Of a stretch of 28,010 bases of DNA, positions 1 through 10,038 are shown one piece after another. Both the position numbers and the translations under genes were made by a program. The notes under the pieces are model-generated. The model did not search any database. It saw nothing but the letters and a program-made list of their open reading frames with translations, and had not been told where the DNA came from. The stretch is from the NCBI GenBank assembly GCA_003427395.1, contig BFEA01000286.1, positions 1,669,184 to 1,697,193 of the forward strand, read 5' to 3'. Origin of the DNA: Chara braunii. Its lineage: Eukaryota > Streptophyta > Charophyceae > Charales > Characeae. Position 1 is the first letter of the stretch. Every line of letters starts with the position of its first letter.

Positions 1-26
1 TCTCTCTCTCTCTCTCTCTCTCTCTC
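1..26. repeat. (CT)n microsatellite
   Basis: Thirteen uninterrupted CT dinucleotides at the left edge of the window. The array may continue outside it. It lies in the intron that precedes the first 5-oxoprolinase exon. Confidence 0.95.
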
Positions 27-89
27 CCTAAAATAAAAAACAGTAAAATAAATCCCTAAACAAACAGTAAAAAAAAAAAGAAAAAAAAG

Positions 90-245
90 GTGTGCGCACC
101 CGGCGCACCTGCGCCCCGCCAGCGCGCACCCCCCAGCGCACCGGCCCTGAGCGCAGCGCACTGCGCACCCGGGTACGCGCACACCTCGGGTCCGCCCAAC
201 GCACAGCGCACGGCGCACCGCGCAGCGCACAGGGTCGGTGCGCCG
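90..245. repeat. GCGCA-rich degenerate tandem patch
   Basis: A very GC- and CpG-rich island in otherwise AT-rich sequence, with about a dozen GCGCA pentamers at irregular 5-20 base spacing, mixed with CCCGG and GCGCACC. An ORF crosses it, but its composition (A, P, R and H only) follows from the repeat, so I do not call a gene. It may be the remains of a GC-rich minisatellite. Confidence 0.7.
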
Positions 246-303
246 CAAGTATGCTTTAAAGTTTTTTTAAGTTTTTTATTATTTTTAAACTTTTTTTAAC
301 TTC

Positions 304-327
304 TTTTTTTTTTTTTTTTTTTTTTTT
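304..327. repeat. poly-T tract
   Basis: A run of 24 T in the intron upstream of the first exon. It could be the poly-A tail of an antisense retroposed sequence, but no body was recognised beside it. From 328 to 629 I see only anonymous intron ending in a good 3' splice site. Confidence 0.9.
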
Positions 328-629
328 AATTTGTCATCAGAAACTAGAAAAGAGAGGGTATAGGGTTATGCAAATTTCAAGTGGAGGGACACGTCTACAG
401 TTCCAGTAATTAATGCGAATCAGGCAGTCAAAGATCCGAGAGGAACAGGCGAGTCGAGACCCATCCAATGCATCAGGGGGTGGAGCCTCGCCAGTCTGCC
501 CAGAATGCATTTGACTGATGGATAAGGATTCACCACATCACCCAGAGTTAGCGATAGTTGAAAGACGTTTTTTTCCTTAGCCTTGAGCTTCTAAAGTTTC
601 ATGTTTCGTCAACTTGCGTGTGTGTTCAG

Positions 630-710
630 GTATGGATTTGAGCTTCGAGGAAGAGAGGTTGTCATTGACGACATCCGAATCCGTGGCATAGGCCACACCA
701 ACATCCTCAA
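630..710 (+). CDS. OXP1: 5-oxoprolinase, internal exon a (partial gene)
   Basis: An 81-nt exon. It begins with one base that completes a codon from an upstream exon outside the window, then 26 codons reading YGFELRGREVVIDDIRIRG and on to HTNIL, then two bases (AA) left for the next exon. The acceptor is tgtgtgttcag (AG 628-629) and the donor GTGAGT (711). The block YGF-(L)-R-(x)-(V)DD(I/V)R(V/I)RGIG-TNIL is characteristic of 5-oxoprolinase near the end of its hydantoinase-A-like half. Family knowledge: the enzyme hydrolyses 5-oxoproline to glutamate with ATP in the cytosol, in glutathione turnover. The AA overhang joins exactly to exon b, which restores the lysine seen in plant homologues after TNIL. 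The exon is too short for ORF scanning and was found by protein motif and splice phase. The family is known to me from memory, not from a search. Confidence 0.9.
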
Positions 711-871
711 GTGAGTACTCGAGAATCTCCGCGAAGCCATCCTTTTCACAAAGTCGAAGGGAAAGTGTCCTTTGGGGACATCAATCAACTCCTGAGTCCA
801 GGCTTTGTTTCCCCCCTTATGTTTCTATCAAACTCGTTTGCAGGCAGATTCTGTAGCACAGAAATGTATCT

Positions 872-939
872 CAAGAAACGGATATTGAATTAGATCACAC
901 CGTAAACTGGCGATGTATAGATGTATCATGGGCATTCTC
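872..939 (+). repeat. dispersed repeat, partner of 15196-15256
   Basis: The block starting CAAGAAACGGATATTGA and ending GTATCATGGGCATTC recurs, diverged, at 15196-15256 in the same orientation. Both copies lie in intron A and both are near members of the CCTTATGG dispersed family (996-1245 and 14591-14670). Confidence 0.75.
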
Positions 940-940
940 T

Positions 941-988
941 TTTTCTTTTTTTTTTTCTTTTTTTTTTCTTTTTTTTTCTTTTTTTTTT
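941..988 (+). repeat. interrupted poly-T (polypyrimidine) tract
   Basis: About 48 bases of T runs separated by single C residues, followed by AAACAG. Together they look like a strong polypyrimidine tract and 3' splice-site AG immediately before the dispersed repeat at 996. Confidence 0.9.
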
Positions 989-995
989 AAACAGG

Positions 996-1245
996 TCCTT
1001 ATGGCCCTGGCTCCATTTCCATTCTGGGGAGCATCAGTCCGGTTCTTATTCCACCGGCAAGTCAGGAAAAATAATTACATCATAGGACACCCTCATGCTT
1101 CCTTCCGTCTGGCCAAAGGAACCCTGATCAGCATTGATTGCTCCAATGTCGTGGAGGATTGACTTTCAGCTTGCCCTGCTTCCACCTTTCGTCTCAGGAC
1201 TACTATAAGAACCTGTCAAATAAAACATGAATAGCAAGAAAGGTC
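996..1245 (+). repeat. CCTTATGG dispersed repeat family, copy A
   Basis: A 250-base block that matches 16676-16884 along nearly its whole length: CCTTATGGCCCTGGCTCC, a GGGGAGCATCAGTCCGGTT core, GTGGAGGATTGACT, and an end at AAGAAAGGT. Shorter relatives sit at about 14591-14670 and 26769-26822. The first part is open in one frame (LMALAPFPFWGASVRFL and so on). It is preceded by a poly-T tract and ACAG. I do not recognise the family. It could be a retroposed exon fragment, a short mobile element, or old duplicated intron. Confidence 0.8.
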
Positions 1246-1274
1246 TGAGAAGCTGCAACTGCTACCAATTCTGT

Positions 1275-1380
1275 CTAAACCCTAAACCCCACATATGAGC
1301 CTCGTGAAATCCCTGGCATTCTAACCCTTGCTTGTCTTGTTTCTGTCCAAAGCCTCAACCCTAAACCCTAAACCCTAAAC
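1275..1380 (+). repeat. interstitial telomere-type CCCTAAA runs
   Basis: Two short runs of the plant telomere heptamer, CTAAACCCTAAACCCC at 1275-1290 and about three units at 1357-1380, separated by anonymous sequence. They lie immediately 3' of the antisense LINE. Possible origins are capture during break repair or LINE-associated tail synthesis; the sequence cannot decide. Confidence 0.85.
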
Positions 1381-1455
1381 AAGATTAATCTTTTTCCATC
1401 TGTTCCCTGTGAAACATCGGCCGCCGTCTGTCGTGCATGAATCTTGGATGCTTTT

Positions 1456-4400
1456 CTAGGCCCAGATTGGAGTTGGTTCCTCATGTACCTGGGTATTCTG
1501 CTGGAATACAGACTCGACAGAATTGTGCCACTTTGGCCATCTTAGAACGTGCCCATTTAGCCATGCCACTTTGTCACCTACCAACCAGATCCGCTTGAAT
1601 TTGGCAAGTGTCACCTGTTCTGTCTCTGGGCTGTTCTGCACTCAGAGTTTAACCTTCCTCCAATGACAGAGGATTTCCGCTTCAGTCATCTCTTTGGTTG
1701 CTTCCCACACTTTCTCCCTTTGGTTCGCCATGCATCTCTCCTTCCATATGGCCCATAATGTGACCTTGCGTACCATCCCGAACCAGATTTTCTCTGATTG
1801 GATGAAGTTAAAGGGTAAATTAGTCCAGAGGAGCAGTTGAAGGGGGTGCTCTGGGAGGGGAGACGAGAATAGACTATCTCATAGTGCTGCTGCTCTTGCC
1901 CAATACTCTGTGGCTTCTTTACAGTTAATTAGGCAATGTATCCCATCTTCCTGTTCTTGATCTGAGCAGACTGCACATACATCAGAGCTGGTTGGATCGT
2001 TTTTTCTTCTTCTGACATGTAGCCATTGCTTAACCGGAAGAGCAACATATGCTATGAGCCACTCACTGCAAGCTTCTGATTTTTATCGGTCTTATCGTTT
2101 TATATTTCTTCCATGTTTTTTTTTCTATCTGGTCTGCCTCCGAACCAATTAACTTGCTTCATCTTCCTTTGATTGTCGGGTCTGGGTCCTTTGTTTTTAA
2201 CAGCATCTTGTAACCCAACTTAACTGTATAATCATATATTGGAATTGGTGGTTTGGTCGTTCTATTTCAGTTGGGGGGCCATGCCCATTCGGAGGGATCA
2301 ATTTCGAGGTCTTGAATTGCTGTCCCCATTTGAAATATATGTTTTGGCCAGAGGCCTTATGTTCTTGTTTTACGGAGTGTAAACGCATTCAATATTATTC
2401 TTTCAGGATTGATATTCTGAATGTACAGTTCATCTGGCTTGGTCATCAGGGTCGGGAAGGATGTGAAGACGTCTCGTGACCTGAACCTGATATTCGATGG
2501 GAAAACCGGTAGGCCCCTTCAGGAAAGGTGTCCTGGATTAGGATCCCCCACTCCGCGGCTTTCCACGTAAAATCCTCCTTTAGTAGCTCAGCCCAGCCCC
2601 CTGGAATGCTCTGTATTATCTTTTGTAGACTTTCATCTCTGTGGTGGGAGCCTTTCAGTCAAGTTTTAAGCTCATTTTCGTCCAACCAGTTCTTCCTTTC
2701 CTTGTCCCAGATGTCCCCTACTCGCCAGACACCGTGTTTGATCCATGACAGCCACATGTTGCCTCTGTGGGAGAGTGTCCACGGGTGGTCACCCTCGTCT
2801 CTGATTGAGGGGTTTCCAAAGAGAGGCTGCCTGAGCACTTCCTCTTTGGACCTGGGTTTGTTTCGTTTCCTGGGCATGATCTCTCTCCAGATATGTATAA
2901 GGGCTGTCCAATAGGGGATAGGTGTCTGGTTGTGAATTGGGGGAGCGCAAGTCCCACGTCTTCTCCTCCCTGTTTTTGGACTCCAGTCTTTGTTCATGAC
3001 CCAAAACAGTCCGGACATGCTAGTGGGGGATTTCGTTGGGGCCAGATTCCTGATGCTATCTTGTGCTAGTTTGTTCCACGACAGTGTTGTCTAGTCAGTA
3101 GCTTAACGACCCACTTAATTTGCAGGGCTTTCGTTTCTTGTTTGGGCTTGATGATGCCTAGTCCCCCCTGTGTTGGTTTCCTTGTGATATAGTGCCATGC
3201 TATCTTTGGGATGCAGTTTTCTTTGTTGGGGTTCCCTGACCATAAGTAGGCTCTGGCTTTCTTGTTTAGCTCGTTGATGGTCTAGTCTGGTATTGTCCAA
3301 ATGGAGGCTATGTACCACATCATTGAGAATACGGAGGTGTCAATGGTAAGTGCCCTACCCAGTAGTGATGTAAATGCTTGACTCCACTTCCCTATTTTTT
3401 TTATTTGACCGGCTAGGAGATTCTGAGCCATCTGGGGAGCAGGGCCATCCTTTGTTACGTGGATCCCCAAGTATCTCGTTGGTTCCTCCGGTATCTCCTA
3501 AGACATCTGATCCTCCGGTCCTTGAAGTTGTGGGATGGGTTCGTTGGATAACCACCACCCTACCATCTGTACCCAATTTATCTTCATTTCTGATGCCAGT
3601 CTGAACGCTTCCATTGCCCTTACTAAGGCTGCCATGGACTAGTTGGAAGCTCGTATCAACACTGTTAGATCATCTGCGAACATGATTACTGTAGGAACTA
3701 TGAAGAGATGCGAGGAGCCAACATTCATTTCAGGCAATCTTTGGATAGAAGGGTCTTTACAGAGGAAGGAAGCTATAGCTTCCATGACAAATAGAAAGAT
3801 AGGCGGTGCTAGCGGATCGCCTTGTCTTACCGATCTGGAGATTGGGTAGCCTTCGGCCAGCAAACCGTTGATCTGGACGCATCCGGAGGCGTTATTATTT
3901 AGGACTCCACCCATTTCCTGAAGTTGGGACCTACCCCCATTCTTTCCATACACGCATCGAAGAACTCCCAATTTACCTGATCGTAAGCCTTTTCAAAATC
4001 GAAGAAAATAATTGTTCTGCTGATTTTCTTCTCCATCAATTTCTTGGATGCCTCGTTGAGGGTCATTACATTGTCCAAGATATACCTACCTAGTATAAAA
4101 CCCGACTGGTCTACGTGGGAGCATTTGTCAGTCACGTCCAATATGCGGAAGGCTAGGGCTTTGGCCAGTATTTTGTAGGGAAGTGTTAGAAGGGATATTG
4201 GTATGTAGTTTTTGATGTCTTCCCGGTCACCCTTCTTGTACAGACGTGTCACAACAATGGTGCTAAGGATTTCGCTCATACCCTATTTTTCCCAGCTATC
4301 ATTGTAGAAATTTATAAGATCTGAGCCAGTAGGGGCCATAATTTCTCCCAAAATTCCTTTGTCAGTTCGTCGATGCCTGGGGTTTTATTATTGTTCATGA

Positions 4401-5050
4401 TCTGGACTGCAAACTGTAGCCTTTCCATGGATAGCGGTTTATCCAGTTTGTTTGCTTGCTCATCAGATATTGTCCTGTCTAGGTATTGCAGCATTTTGGA
4501 TCTGGCTGCTCGGACATTGGTAGGGGTGGTTGTTGGTGTTTTAGATTGATACAGTTCTTTGTAGAGGTTCTTTGCGACCTCTAACATCCCTTCACTTTCT
4601 GTGTGAGTTGCCTGTTTTGTTGACATCTTAAGACCCTCTATTGAGCTGGATCTGTTGTTTGCTTTTATTCTCGAAAAGAAATGCTTGGACATTTGTTCGT
4701 TTAATTCGAGGTCGGTCGTTCTGGCTCTGCTCTGGAGTCCTCTCAGTTCCCACTGACGCCACACCGCCAGTTCTTCTCTTGTCCTTTTTAATACTTCAGT
4801 GTACATTAGAGAGGAGGGATTGGTAGCTAGATTGTTTTCCTCTACTCAGAGGGTTGTTTCGAGCATCAATTTTCTGCATTTCCTGTCGTTGGCCATTTTT
4901 AGTGATATTCTAGTTGCTATTTCAGCCAGCTTGAGGTAGCTTTTTTGGAACCAGTCCCATCTGTCCTGACCTGTTATAAGGCTTCCTCTAAGATTATGCT
5001 AGATAGTCGACATCCCCTCTTGGAATTCTTGACTTAGTAGGAGAGAGTTA
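1456..5050 (-). pseudogene. LINE 1 ORF2: reverse transcriptase and CCHC knuckle, broken
   Basis: Fragments in N-to-C order on the minus strand: the pre-RT linker (DRWDWFQKSYLKLAEIA, about 4920); RT entry NNNKTPGIDELTKEFW (about 4360-4410); a YKKGDREDIKNY to LLTLPYKILAKALA block (about 4140-4240); FILGRYILDN; FFDFEKAYDQVNWEFF; SVRQGDPLAPPIFLFVMEA (about 3790); then the catalytic FADD at 3669-3680, intact. Downstream is a LINE zf-RVT-type knuckle C-x2-C-x8-H-x4-C (about 1930-1975), then LWAIWKERC and a terminal WHNS block, with stop TAG at 1456-1458. Known role: it copies LINE RNA at a nicked target. At least four frame changes and several stops disable it. The N-terminal endonuclease is mostly deleted. 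Confidence 0.9.
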
Positions 5051-6441
5051 GGGCCTCGTTAGACCCTCCTTGAAAAATCCTCAGGAATTAGGACGAAGTC
5101 CTTGGAAAATTTCAAGGAATTCGGCGGCGTCGTTACACCGCGTCCTAAACGAAAGGGTCCCAAGGAAAAACCATGGAGGTGTCTCGCGGCCAATTTCATA
5201 CGCATATACGAGGCCGCGGGGGAGGATGTCCGTCGTCGTCGAGGGACGTCCGTCTGTCGTCAGGCGTGGTCCACTGGCGGCGCAAGGAGGCCTGCGATGC
5301 TGCGCTGCGAAAAGAGGCGCGAAGGTTCCTTTTCGAAATTCGGATTTCAAACCGTCATGACATACGCACCGGCGCGCCGGGGCGTTACCACCCCTGGAGC
5401 TACCAGTGTGCGAAACGTGTGCGCGAACGATTTGCGGTGCCCATCGCTGTTGGCGACTCGTTCATCCGATCGTCAGTCCGCGCGGCACGAAAGGTGACGA
5501 CGTTGGAGCGCGTGAAGTGGTGCGTGTCCCACTTTCCTCTTCCTGTAGACGACGACGATCCGATGGTTCGCCATAGCTTCGCGCGCCCGTCATTCGTGTA
5601 CGAGGAGTTGACCTCGACCACTCCAACGTCCGCTGGGACAGTGTGCGACGAGGGTCCAGTCGTCCGTCTGTTGTGCGTGTTCAACAAGGCGCCGTCGGAG
5701 CATCGTGATGGAACACGTGTTGCAGGAGGTTCGTGGCAAGACCTTGAGCAGGGTGGAGAGAAATGCGGTGGTTGCAGCAGTGTCGGCGGTGGCCATGCGA
5801 TGTCGCATCGAGAGAACGACAACGCAGTTGAGGACGAGAGTGTCTATTCGCAGGCAGTGTGAGCTCCTCCACCACGTGATGGCGGGCCAGACTTCGTGTC
5901 CATGTCCGAATCCATTATCCAGTTGTGCGCCGCCATGTGAGCTCCACCACGTGATGGTCGGTGACAACATCACACCCGGCACATAAAACAAATTTCGAAA
6001 TATTCGACCGCTGGACACGACGCCGACGAAGCGCAGAAGGAGAACCCCACCGCTCCGACATCTGTCGCACCCGAAGCAGGACCCCCGGCCGTGTGCGTGC
6101 GAACGGTAACACCACAAGGCCGTTGGTGACCTCCCGCCGGTTGGAAGCCGATATTGTCTGCCCGATGGACCACGGACGTCATGTGCACCAGCAAAAACAG
6201 AAACTTTCCATGTCGACGCACGCTCAACAACGGCCCGTCTATCGCGGATCCTTGAACCCAAGGGACCTCTCGAGGACCCCTTGAATCCAAGGACGCAATG
6301 GTTGGGGATTCCGAGGGACCCAAGGAAATCTCTTGGGAGCGTTTTCACATTTTTTCAAGGATTTTTGTTTTTTAGGACGCGGTGTAACCATAACTTTCGA
6401 CATTCCTGAGGATTTTCAAGGAGGGTCTAACGAGGCCCTTA
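5048..6441. mobile_element. PIF/Harbinger-like DNA transposon, non-autonomous
   Basis: Terminal inverted repeats begin GGGCCTCGTTAGACCCTCC at 5051 and, as reverse complement, end at 6438. The left repeat is 38 bases and the right 37, differing by one A. Each side is flanked by TTA (5048-5050 and 6439-6441), the 3-bp target duplication typical of PIF/Harbinger. An inner 18-base box, GTTACACCGCGTCCTAAA (5132-5149), recurs inverted at 6371-6388, a candidate transposase-binding site. The interior is CpG-rich with ORFs up to 252 codons on both strands, none resembling a DDE transposase or Myb protein, so it probably depends on a partner in trans. The empty site reads continuously with LINE 2 at 20594-20615, showing insertion into a LINE already present. 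Confidence 0.85.
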
Positions 6442-8520
6442 TTCAATTTGTGGCCTGTCGTTCATTTTTTCTTCTTTTTCTATAATATTACACAGTCCAT
6501 TTATGTTCCAGCTCCTAACGACTATGCCTTGTGTTTTCCAGTCCACCCAGTCCTCCTTTGCGTTAGCCCTACTTCTGAAGGACTCCATCATTGGGGGGAT
6601 GGGGGGTTAGTGAAGCCGGGGAGGGGGGAATGGGATGTCTAGGAGGGGTTCGGATCTGTTGCCTCCATGGCGGATGTGGTAGCGTTCGTTGGGTCCTGCT
6701 GTGTCTTGTATGACATGTCATCCATCTTATATTCTCCCATGCTTGTACCGACTCCCCGATCCGAGGATGTAGTCGGCTTTGGGTCGCTGCCTTCTTCTTC
6801 TTCTTCATTCCACTCTTTGCCCTCGTCCTCTGAGCAGTCGCTCCTGTAAAATCTGTCCAGATCCATGGGGAAGGCTCTTGTTTCTAGATCACTGCCTCCA
6901 TTGAGGGTTCCCGCGCTCAATAGTTGTGCTACTGAGGCTGCCAGCAATTCCGCTGGGATGCCTGGGCCAGCTAGCACGCTGTATGGTATTGCTGCAAATG
7001 TCCTCCATGGTCTCCACATCATACCACTGTTTAGTTTGGTGTTGACTTACATTTTGGTGATCACAGGGGAGAAGGTGCCAGACATATGTCGCCCTTCGTC
7101 CATCTGCTGGTCTTGCTGTTCACCATGATCTGCTTGTGAGGAGCTGGCTTCCGGCTGGCTGTATGCTTCCATTGTCTCATACAGGTCCAGTGGGAAGGTT
7201 ATTGTTACCTCTTGCAAGATTTTGGCTACAATCTGGCCTTCTTCGACCCGGGGGATCGTGAAGGACACATCTGTAGCCACTTGCCACTCGGCCTCCTCCT
7301 CAATGTACCTGGCTGCTATCAGCGGGCGGGTCCCCATCAAGGTGAGCCTTGCTGATTTGGCCGAGTCCACCACATGGGGGGCGCTGCCATTTGTGATGTG
7401 TTGGAGGGAGGTAAACTCCGGGGTGTACTCCGCGTCCAGCTTGATCAACTTCTTTGTCCGAGCGACCACCACAGCCACCTCTTTCTCCAGTAGTACCCGT
7501 GCGGTTTCCTCTTCAGATTCTGTCTCCTCTGCTTTTGGGTCTGAGTGTGATTCTTTTTTTTTTTTTTTTTTTTTGCGGTCTTCCATTTCTTCGGACACAG
7601 ATCCTGAAATGAGTCGATTGTTTTGAGGACTGTTTTGTCCTTGTCTGTCAGGCCGTGTTCCCTTGCCCTTTTCTTTTCCGCATACCTGAAGGCTGTATAT
7701 TCAGAAAATTCTTCTTCCTTCCTCAACATGTCATATTGATTGGCAGATTTCTCAATGCCCGCCACTGACCCTTTCTTGCTGTTTTTTCCATTTCTTTGGG
7801 ATCTCTCAACATGCTTCAGGCATGCTGCTCTAATGTCGAAGGCATGCTCCCTTTCCTTTTTGGCTTTCTCCAGATAGTTCCTAAGCCATTGGAGAGACCG
7901 TTGGGATTCAGACTCAAACTCGGGGTTACTATCTGAAATCCCGCTGGCAGATTGAGTGTCCCTTTTTAGATCTTTGGATGGGGTTTTTTCCTTTTCTTTC
8001 CCTGATCTTGAATCCATTGTCTTTTCCTCTCGAGGCCCACTTCAACTTTTCCAGCAAAACGTCTCCTTCTTGCGTGCGTTTGGCTTGGCCCAAGAGATTC
8101 TCTTGTTCTTCTTGTTTGAGCATTTCACGAAAGGCTGTGGGTTCTTTGCAATAGTTCTTCAGCTTGTTCTCTGATTGAATCCAAATCCCATAGGAGATCC
8201 TCTCTGGCTTTCTCCTCCCTGATCACGCGAGAGTCGATCAGGGGATTCATGGTGATTTTTGTGGGGTTCGCGGGTACTTTCCCCGTCGCCTTTTTTGCCA
8301 TCTGCTGTCTGCCGGGGGGAAGATGCTGGGTTTTTTCACTGATGGCTCCTGATCAGCGTAATGCCAAACCCAGTCCGGGTCATCAAGGTTGTCATCAAAC
8401 ACCCATCCATCATACTTGGGGTCGATGATGATGGACTCCCCTTTTTTTTTTTTTTTCCTTACTTTGGGAGCTTAGAGGCGCTGTCGGATTCGCTGTCGGA
8501 CCTGCCAGTTGGTAAGAGAG
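6442..8520 (-). pseudogene. LINE 1 ORF1 (nucleic-acid-binding type protein), broken
   Basis: Minus-strand fragments in order: an acidic start SDSESDSASKLPK then DPKYDGWVFDDNLDDPDW (about 8340-8510); a basic and acidic coiled-coil-like section rich in E and K (8123 to 7560, with LRNYLEKAKKEREHAFDIRA); a folded-looking section WQVATDVSFTIPRVEEGQ to FPLDLYETMEAY (about 7150-7310); then MDLDRFYRSDCSEDEG and an acidic tail ending at 6639. The last two sections are shared with LINE 2 at 21.5-22.15 kb. At least four frame changes, one at a lysine (poly-A) run near 7570. No known domain was recognised; the ORF1 assignment rests on position before ORF2 and on the second copy. The strip 6442-6638 corresponds to the start of ORF2. 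Confidence 0.7.
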
Positions 8521-9490
8521 GTCAGTGGTGGGTGGTGACGGAGGTGATCTGGTCAGGGATTGTGTGAGGAAGGAGGTATGGCCAAGGTGTGGGGCTATGG
8601 GGAGGGATTGGGGATTGAGGGGTGGGCTTGGATACATGGGAGAAGGGAGGTTTAAGGGGGGTTAGTGGACCAGTGTGTTGAAGTAGGGTGGAGGAGGAGT
8701 CGGAGGTGGGGGGGTAGGTTGAGGGGGGGGGCATAGGTTGGATGGGTCAGGGGTGGGTGAAGACAACTGTCGAGGTGGAGAGATGCGATGGGGTGGCCGG
8801 GGAGATGGATGAGGGGAAAAAGCTAGGTGGCGCGAGGTCGGAATTGGAGTGTTGGACTGGCAGGGAGATAGGGGGAGTAAAAGGGGAAATGGAAAAATTG
8901 GGGGTGACCAGAAAAAGGCTGCGTTGAGGGGGAAAGAGGAAATGGCGTGAGGGATAATAGATAGTGGGAGGGAGGGGTGGGGAATGGGGATGGAACAGGC
9001 TGGGTGGGAGTCGAGGAGAAAAAAACAGGGAGAGTCGAAATCGGGATTGGCGTGTGGACCGGAACAGTGGAATGGAAGGGAGAGTGGGAGAGTAGAGAAG
9101 ATAAAGGGGGGAGCACTGCGGGGATGAGCGGGAGTACACTGTGATAAGGGGGAGGGGTGGGACTAGCGGAGGCGGTCGTCAGCTGAGCGGCTACTGGGGG
9201 TGGGAGGGAGGGGGGGAGCGAGTATGCTTGGTGGCGCGGCTGGGTGAGGGCTCGCCGGGAGGAGAGTATTGCTTTACGGGGTTAGCGCGTGTGCTAAGAG
9301 TCGAGAGGGAGTTGAGAGGGAGTGGTGGGCTGGGTATGATGGACGGGAAGTGAGAAGACCAATGTGAGGAAAAGAACAAAAAAAGAGACGAAAGAGAGAC
9401 AAACCTGGAAATTGCAGAATGGGGGGGGTATTTAGTGGAGAGGGATTCAGACCCTGGTGATTTTGAGGGATAGGGGGAGGGGAGTGGTGA
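8490..9490. other. about 1 kb of extreme G-over-C asymmetry, no gene
   Basis: The + strand is very rich in G runs (GGGGGGGG near 8725, many GGG/GGAGGG), and the minus strand is correspondingly pyrimidine-rich. ORFs here are proline/serine/leucine strings that mirror the composition, so I reject them as genes. It lies directly upstream of the LINE 1 ORF1 and could be that element's 5' UTR, or an independent G-rich repeat. It has G-quadruplex potential on the + (sense transcript) strand. Confidence 0.6.
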
Positions 9491-10038
9491 GAATTGATCT
9501 CACTCCGTGTTTGGTCTTTCTTGGGTAGGCCGTTGCTTTGGCCTATTGACGAGTTACCAACAGTCTCCACAAATGCCTTGTTTAGTAGTCACTTCCAGAC
9601 AACCGCGAGAGACGATGCGACGAAGTGTAGCCCGAGTGTTCCTTGGTTGGGGAGCGGTCTTGTACGCCCCCCCCTTCCCTAGGATCGTAGCCAGATAATT
9701 AGTGACCGTGGTCTCTCCTAGGTCGTCACACTCTTCCCCGCTCGCGATGATGGCCTAGGCGCTCGAGCCGGGCGCGCGAGCGCGGGCTTCGTTGTCGTGT
9801 TTGTCGAGCTATGGCTGCTTCGTCGTAGGTGGTGTCGCTGCTTCTGGTAGGGGCGAGGTGCGCTAGGCGTGGTGCTCCTCGTTTTTCGAAAACGGGAAAA
9901 TCGAAACGTGGACGCGCGCGCGGCTGGGCTGCGGTCGCGGGCGCGAAGAAAAAAGAGCGCTGCTCTGCGCTAACCGAGAGGTGCGGACGCGACTTTTTTT
10001 TTTTTTTTTTTCCCTTCTTTCTTAATTGTTGCAATCAC
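9491..10038. other. anonymous intron sequence, no gene seen
   Basis: Mixed sequence with a CpG-rich part (9740-9990) and an 18-base poly-T at 9994-10011. Short ORFs on both strands show no recognisable domain. Confidence 0.6.

Larger units (their letters stand above)
1382..8520 (-). mobile_element. LINE relic 1 (L1-like non-LTR retrotransposon), split by a DNA transposon
   Basis: Read on the minus strand, an acidic and lysine-rich ORF1 region (8520 to 6639) is followed by an ORF2 with RT and a C-terminal knuckle (5050 to 1456). The order and motifs match the LINE at 16.9-22.15 kb, which served as a colinear reference. The Harbinger-like element at 5051-6438 interrupts it. Just beyond that insertion about 0.7 kb is missing relative to LINE 2: sequence equivalent to 20615-21330, most of the endonuclease, is absent. 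Many frameshifts and stops make it inactive. Neither end is certain. No poly-A tail is visible, and the 5' limit fades into the G-rich region after 8520. Confidence 0.85.

Noticed and set aside
90-299. 69-codon A/P-rich ORF at the window start
   Set aside because: Produced by the GCGCA-rich repeat and ends in a poly-T region.
1275-1380. Possible chromosome end because of CCCTAAA repeats
   Set aside because: Only two to three units, and host exons continue on both sides, so these are interstitial.
5173-6348. ORFs of 229 and 252 codons on opposite strands inside the Harbinger-like element
   Set aside because: Mutually overlapping, CpG-driven composition, no transposase or DNA-binding motif; rejected as genes.
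8410-9570. Proline/serine-rich minus-strand ORFs
   Set aside because: They mirror a G-rich/C-rich strand bias and have no domain.
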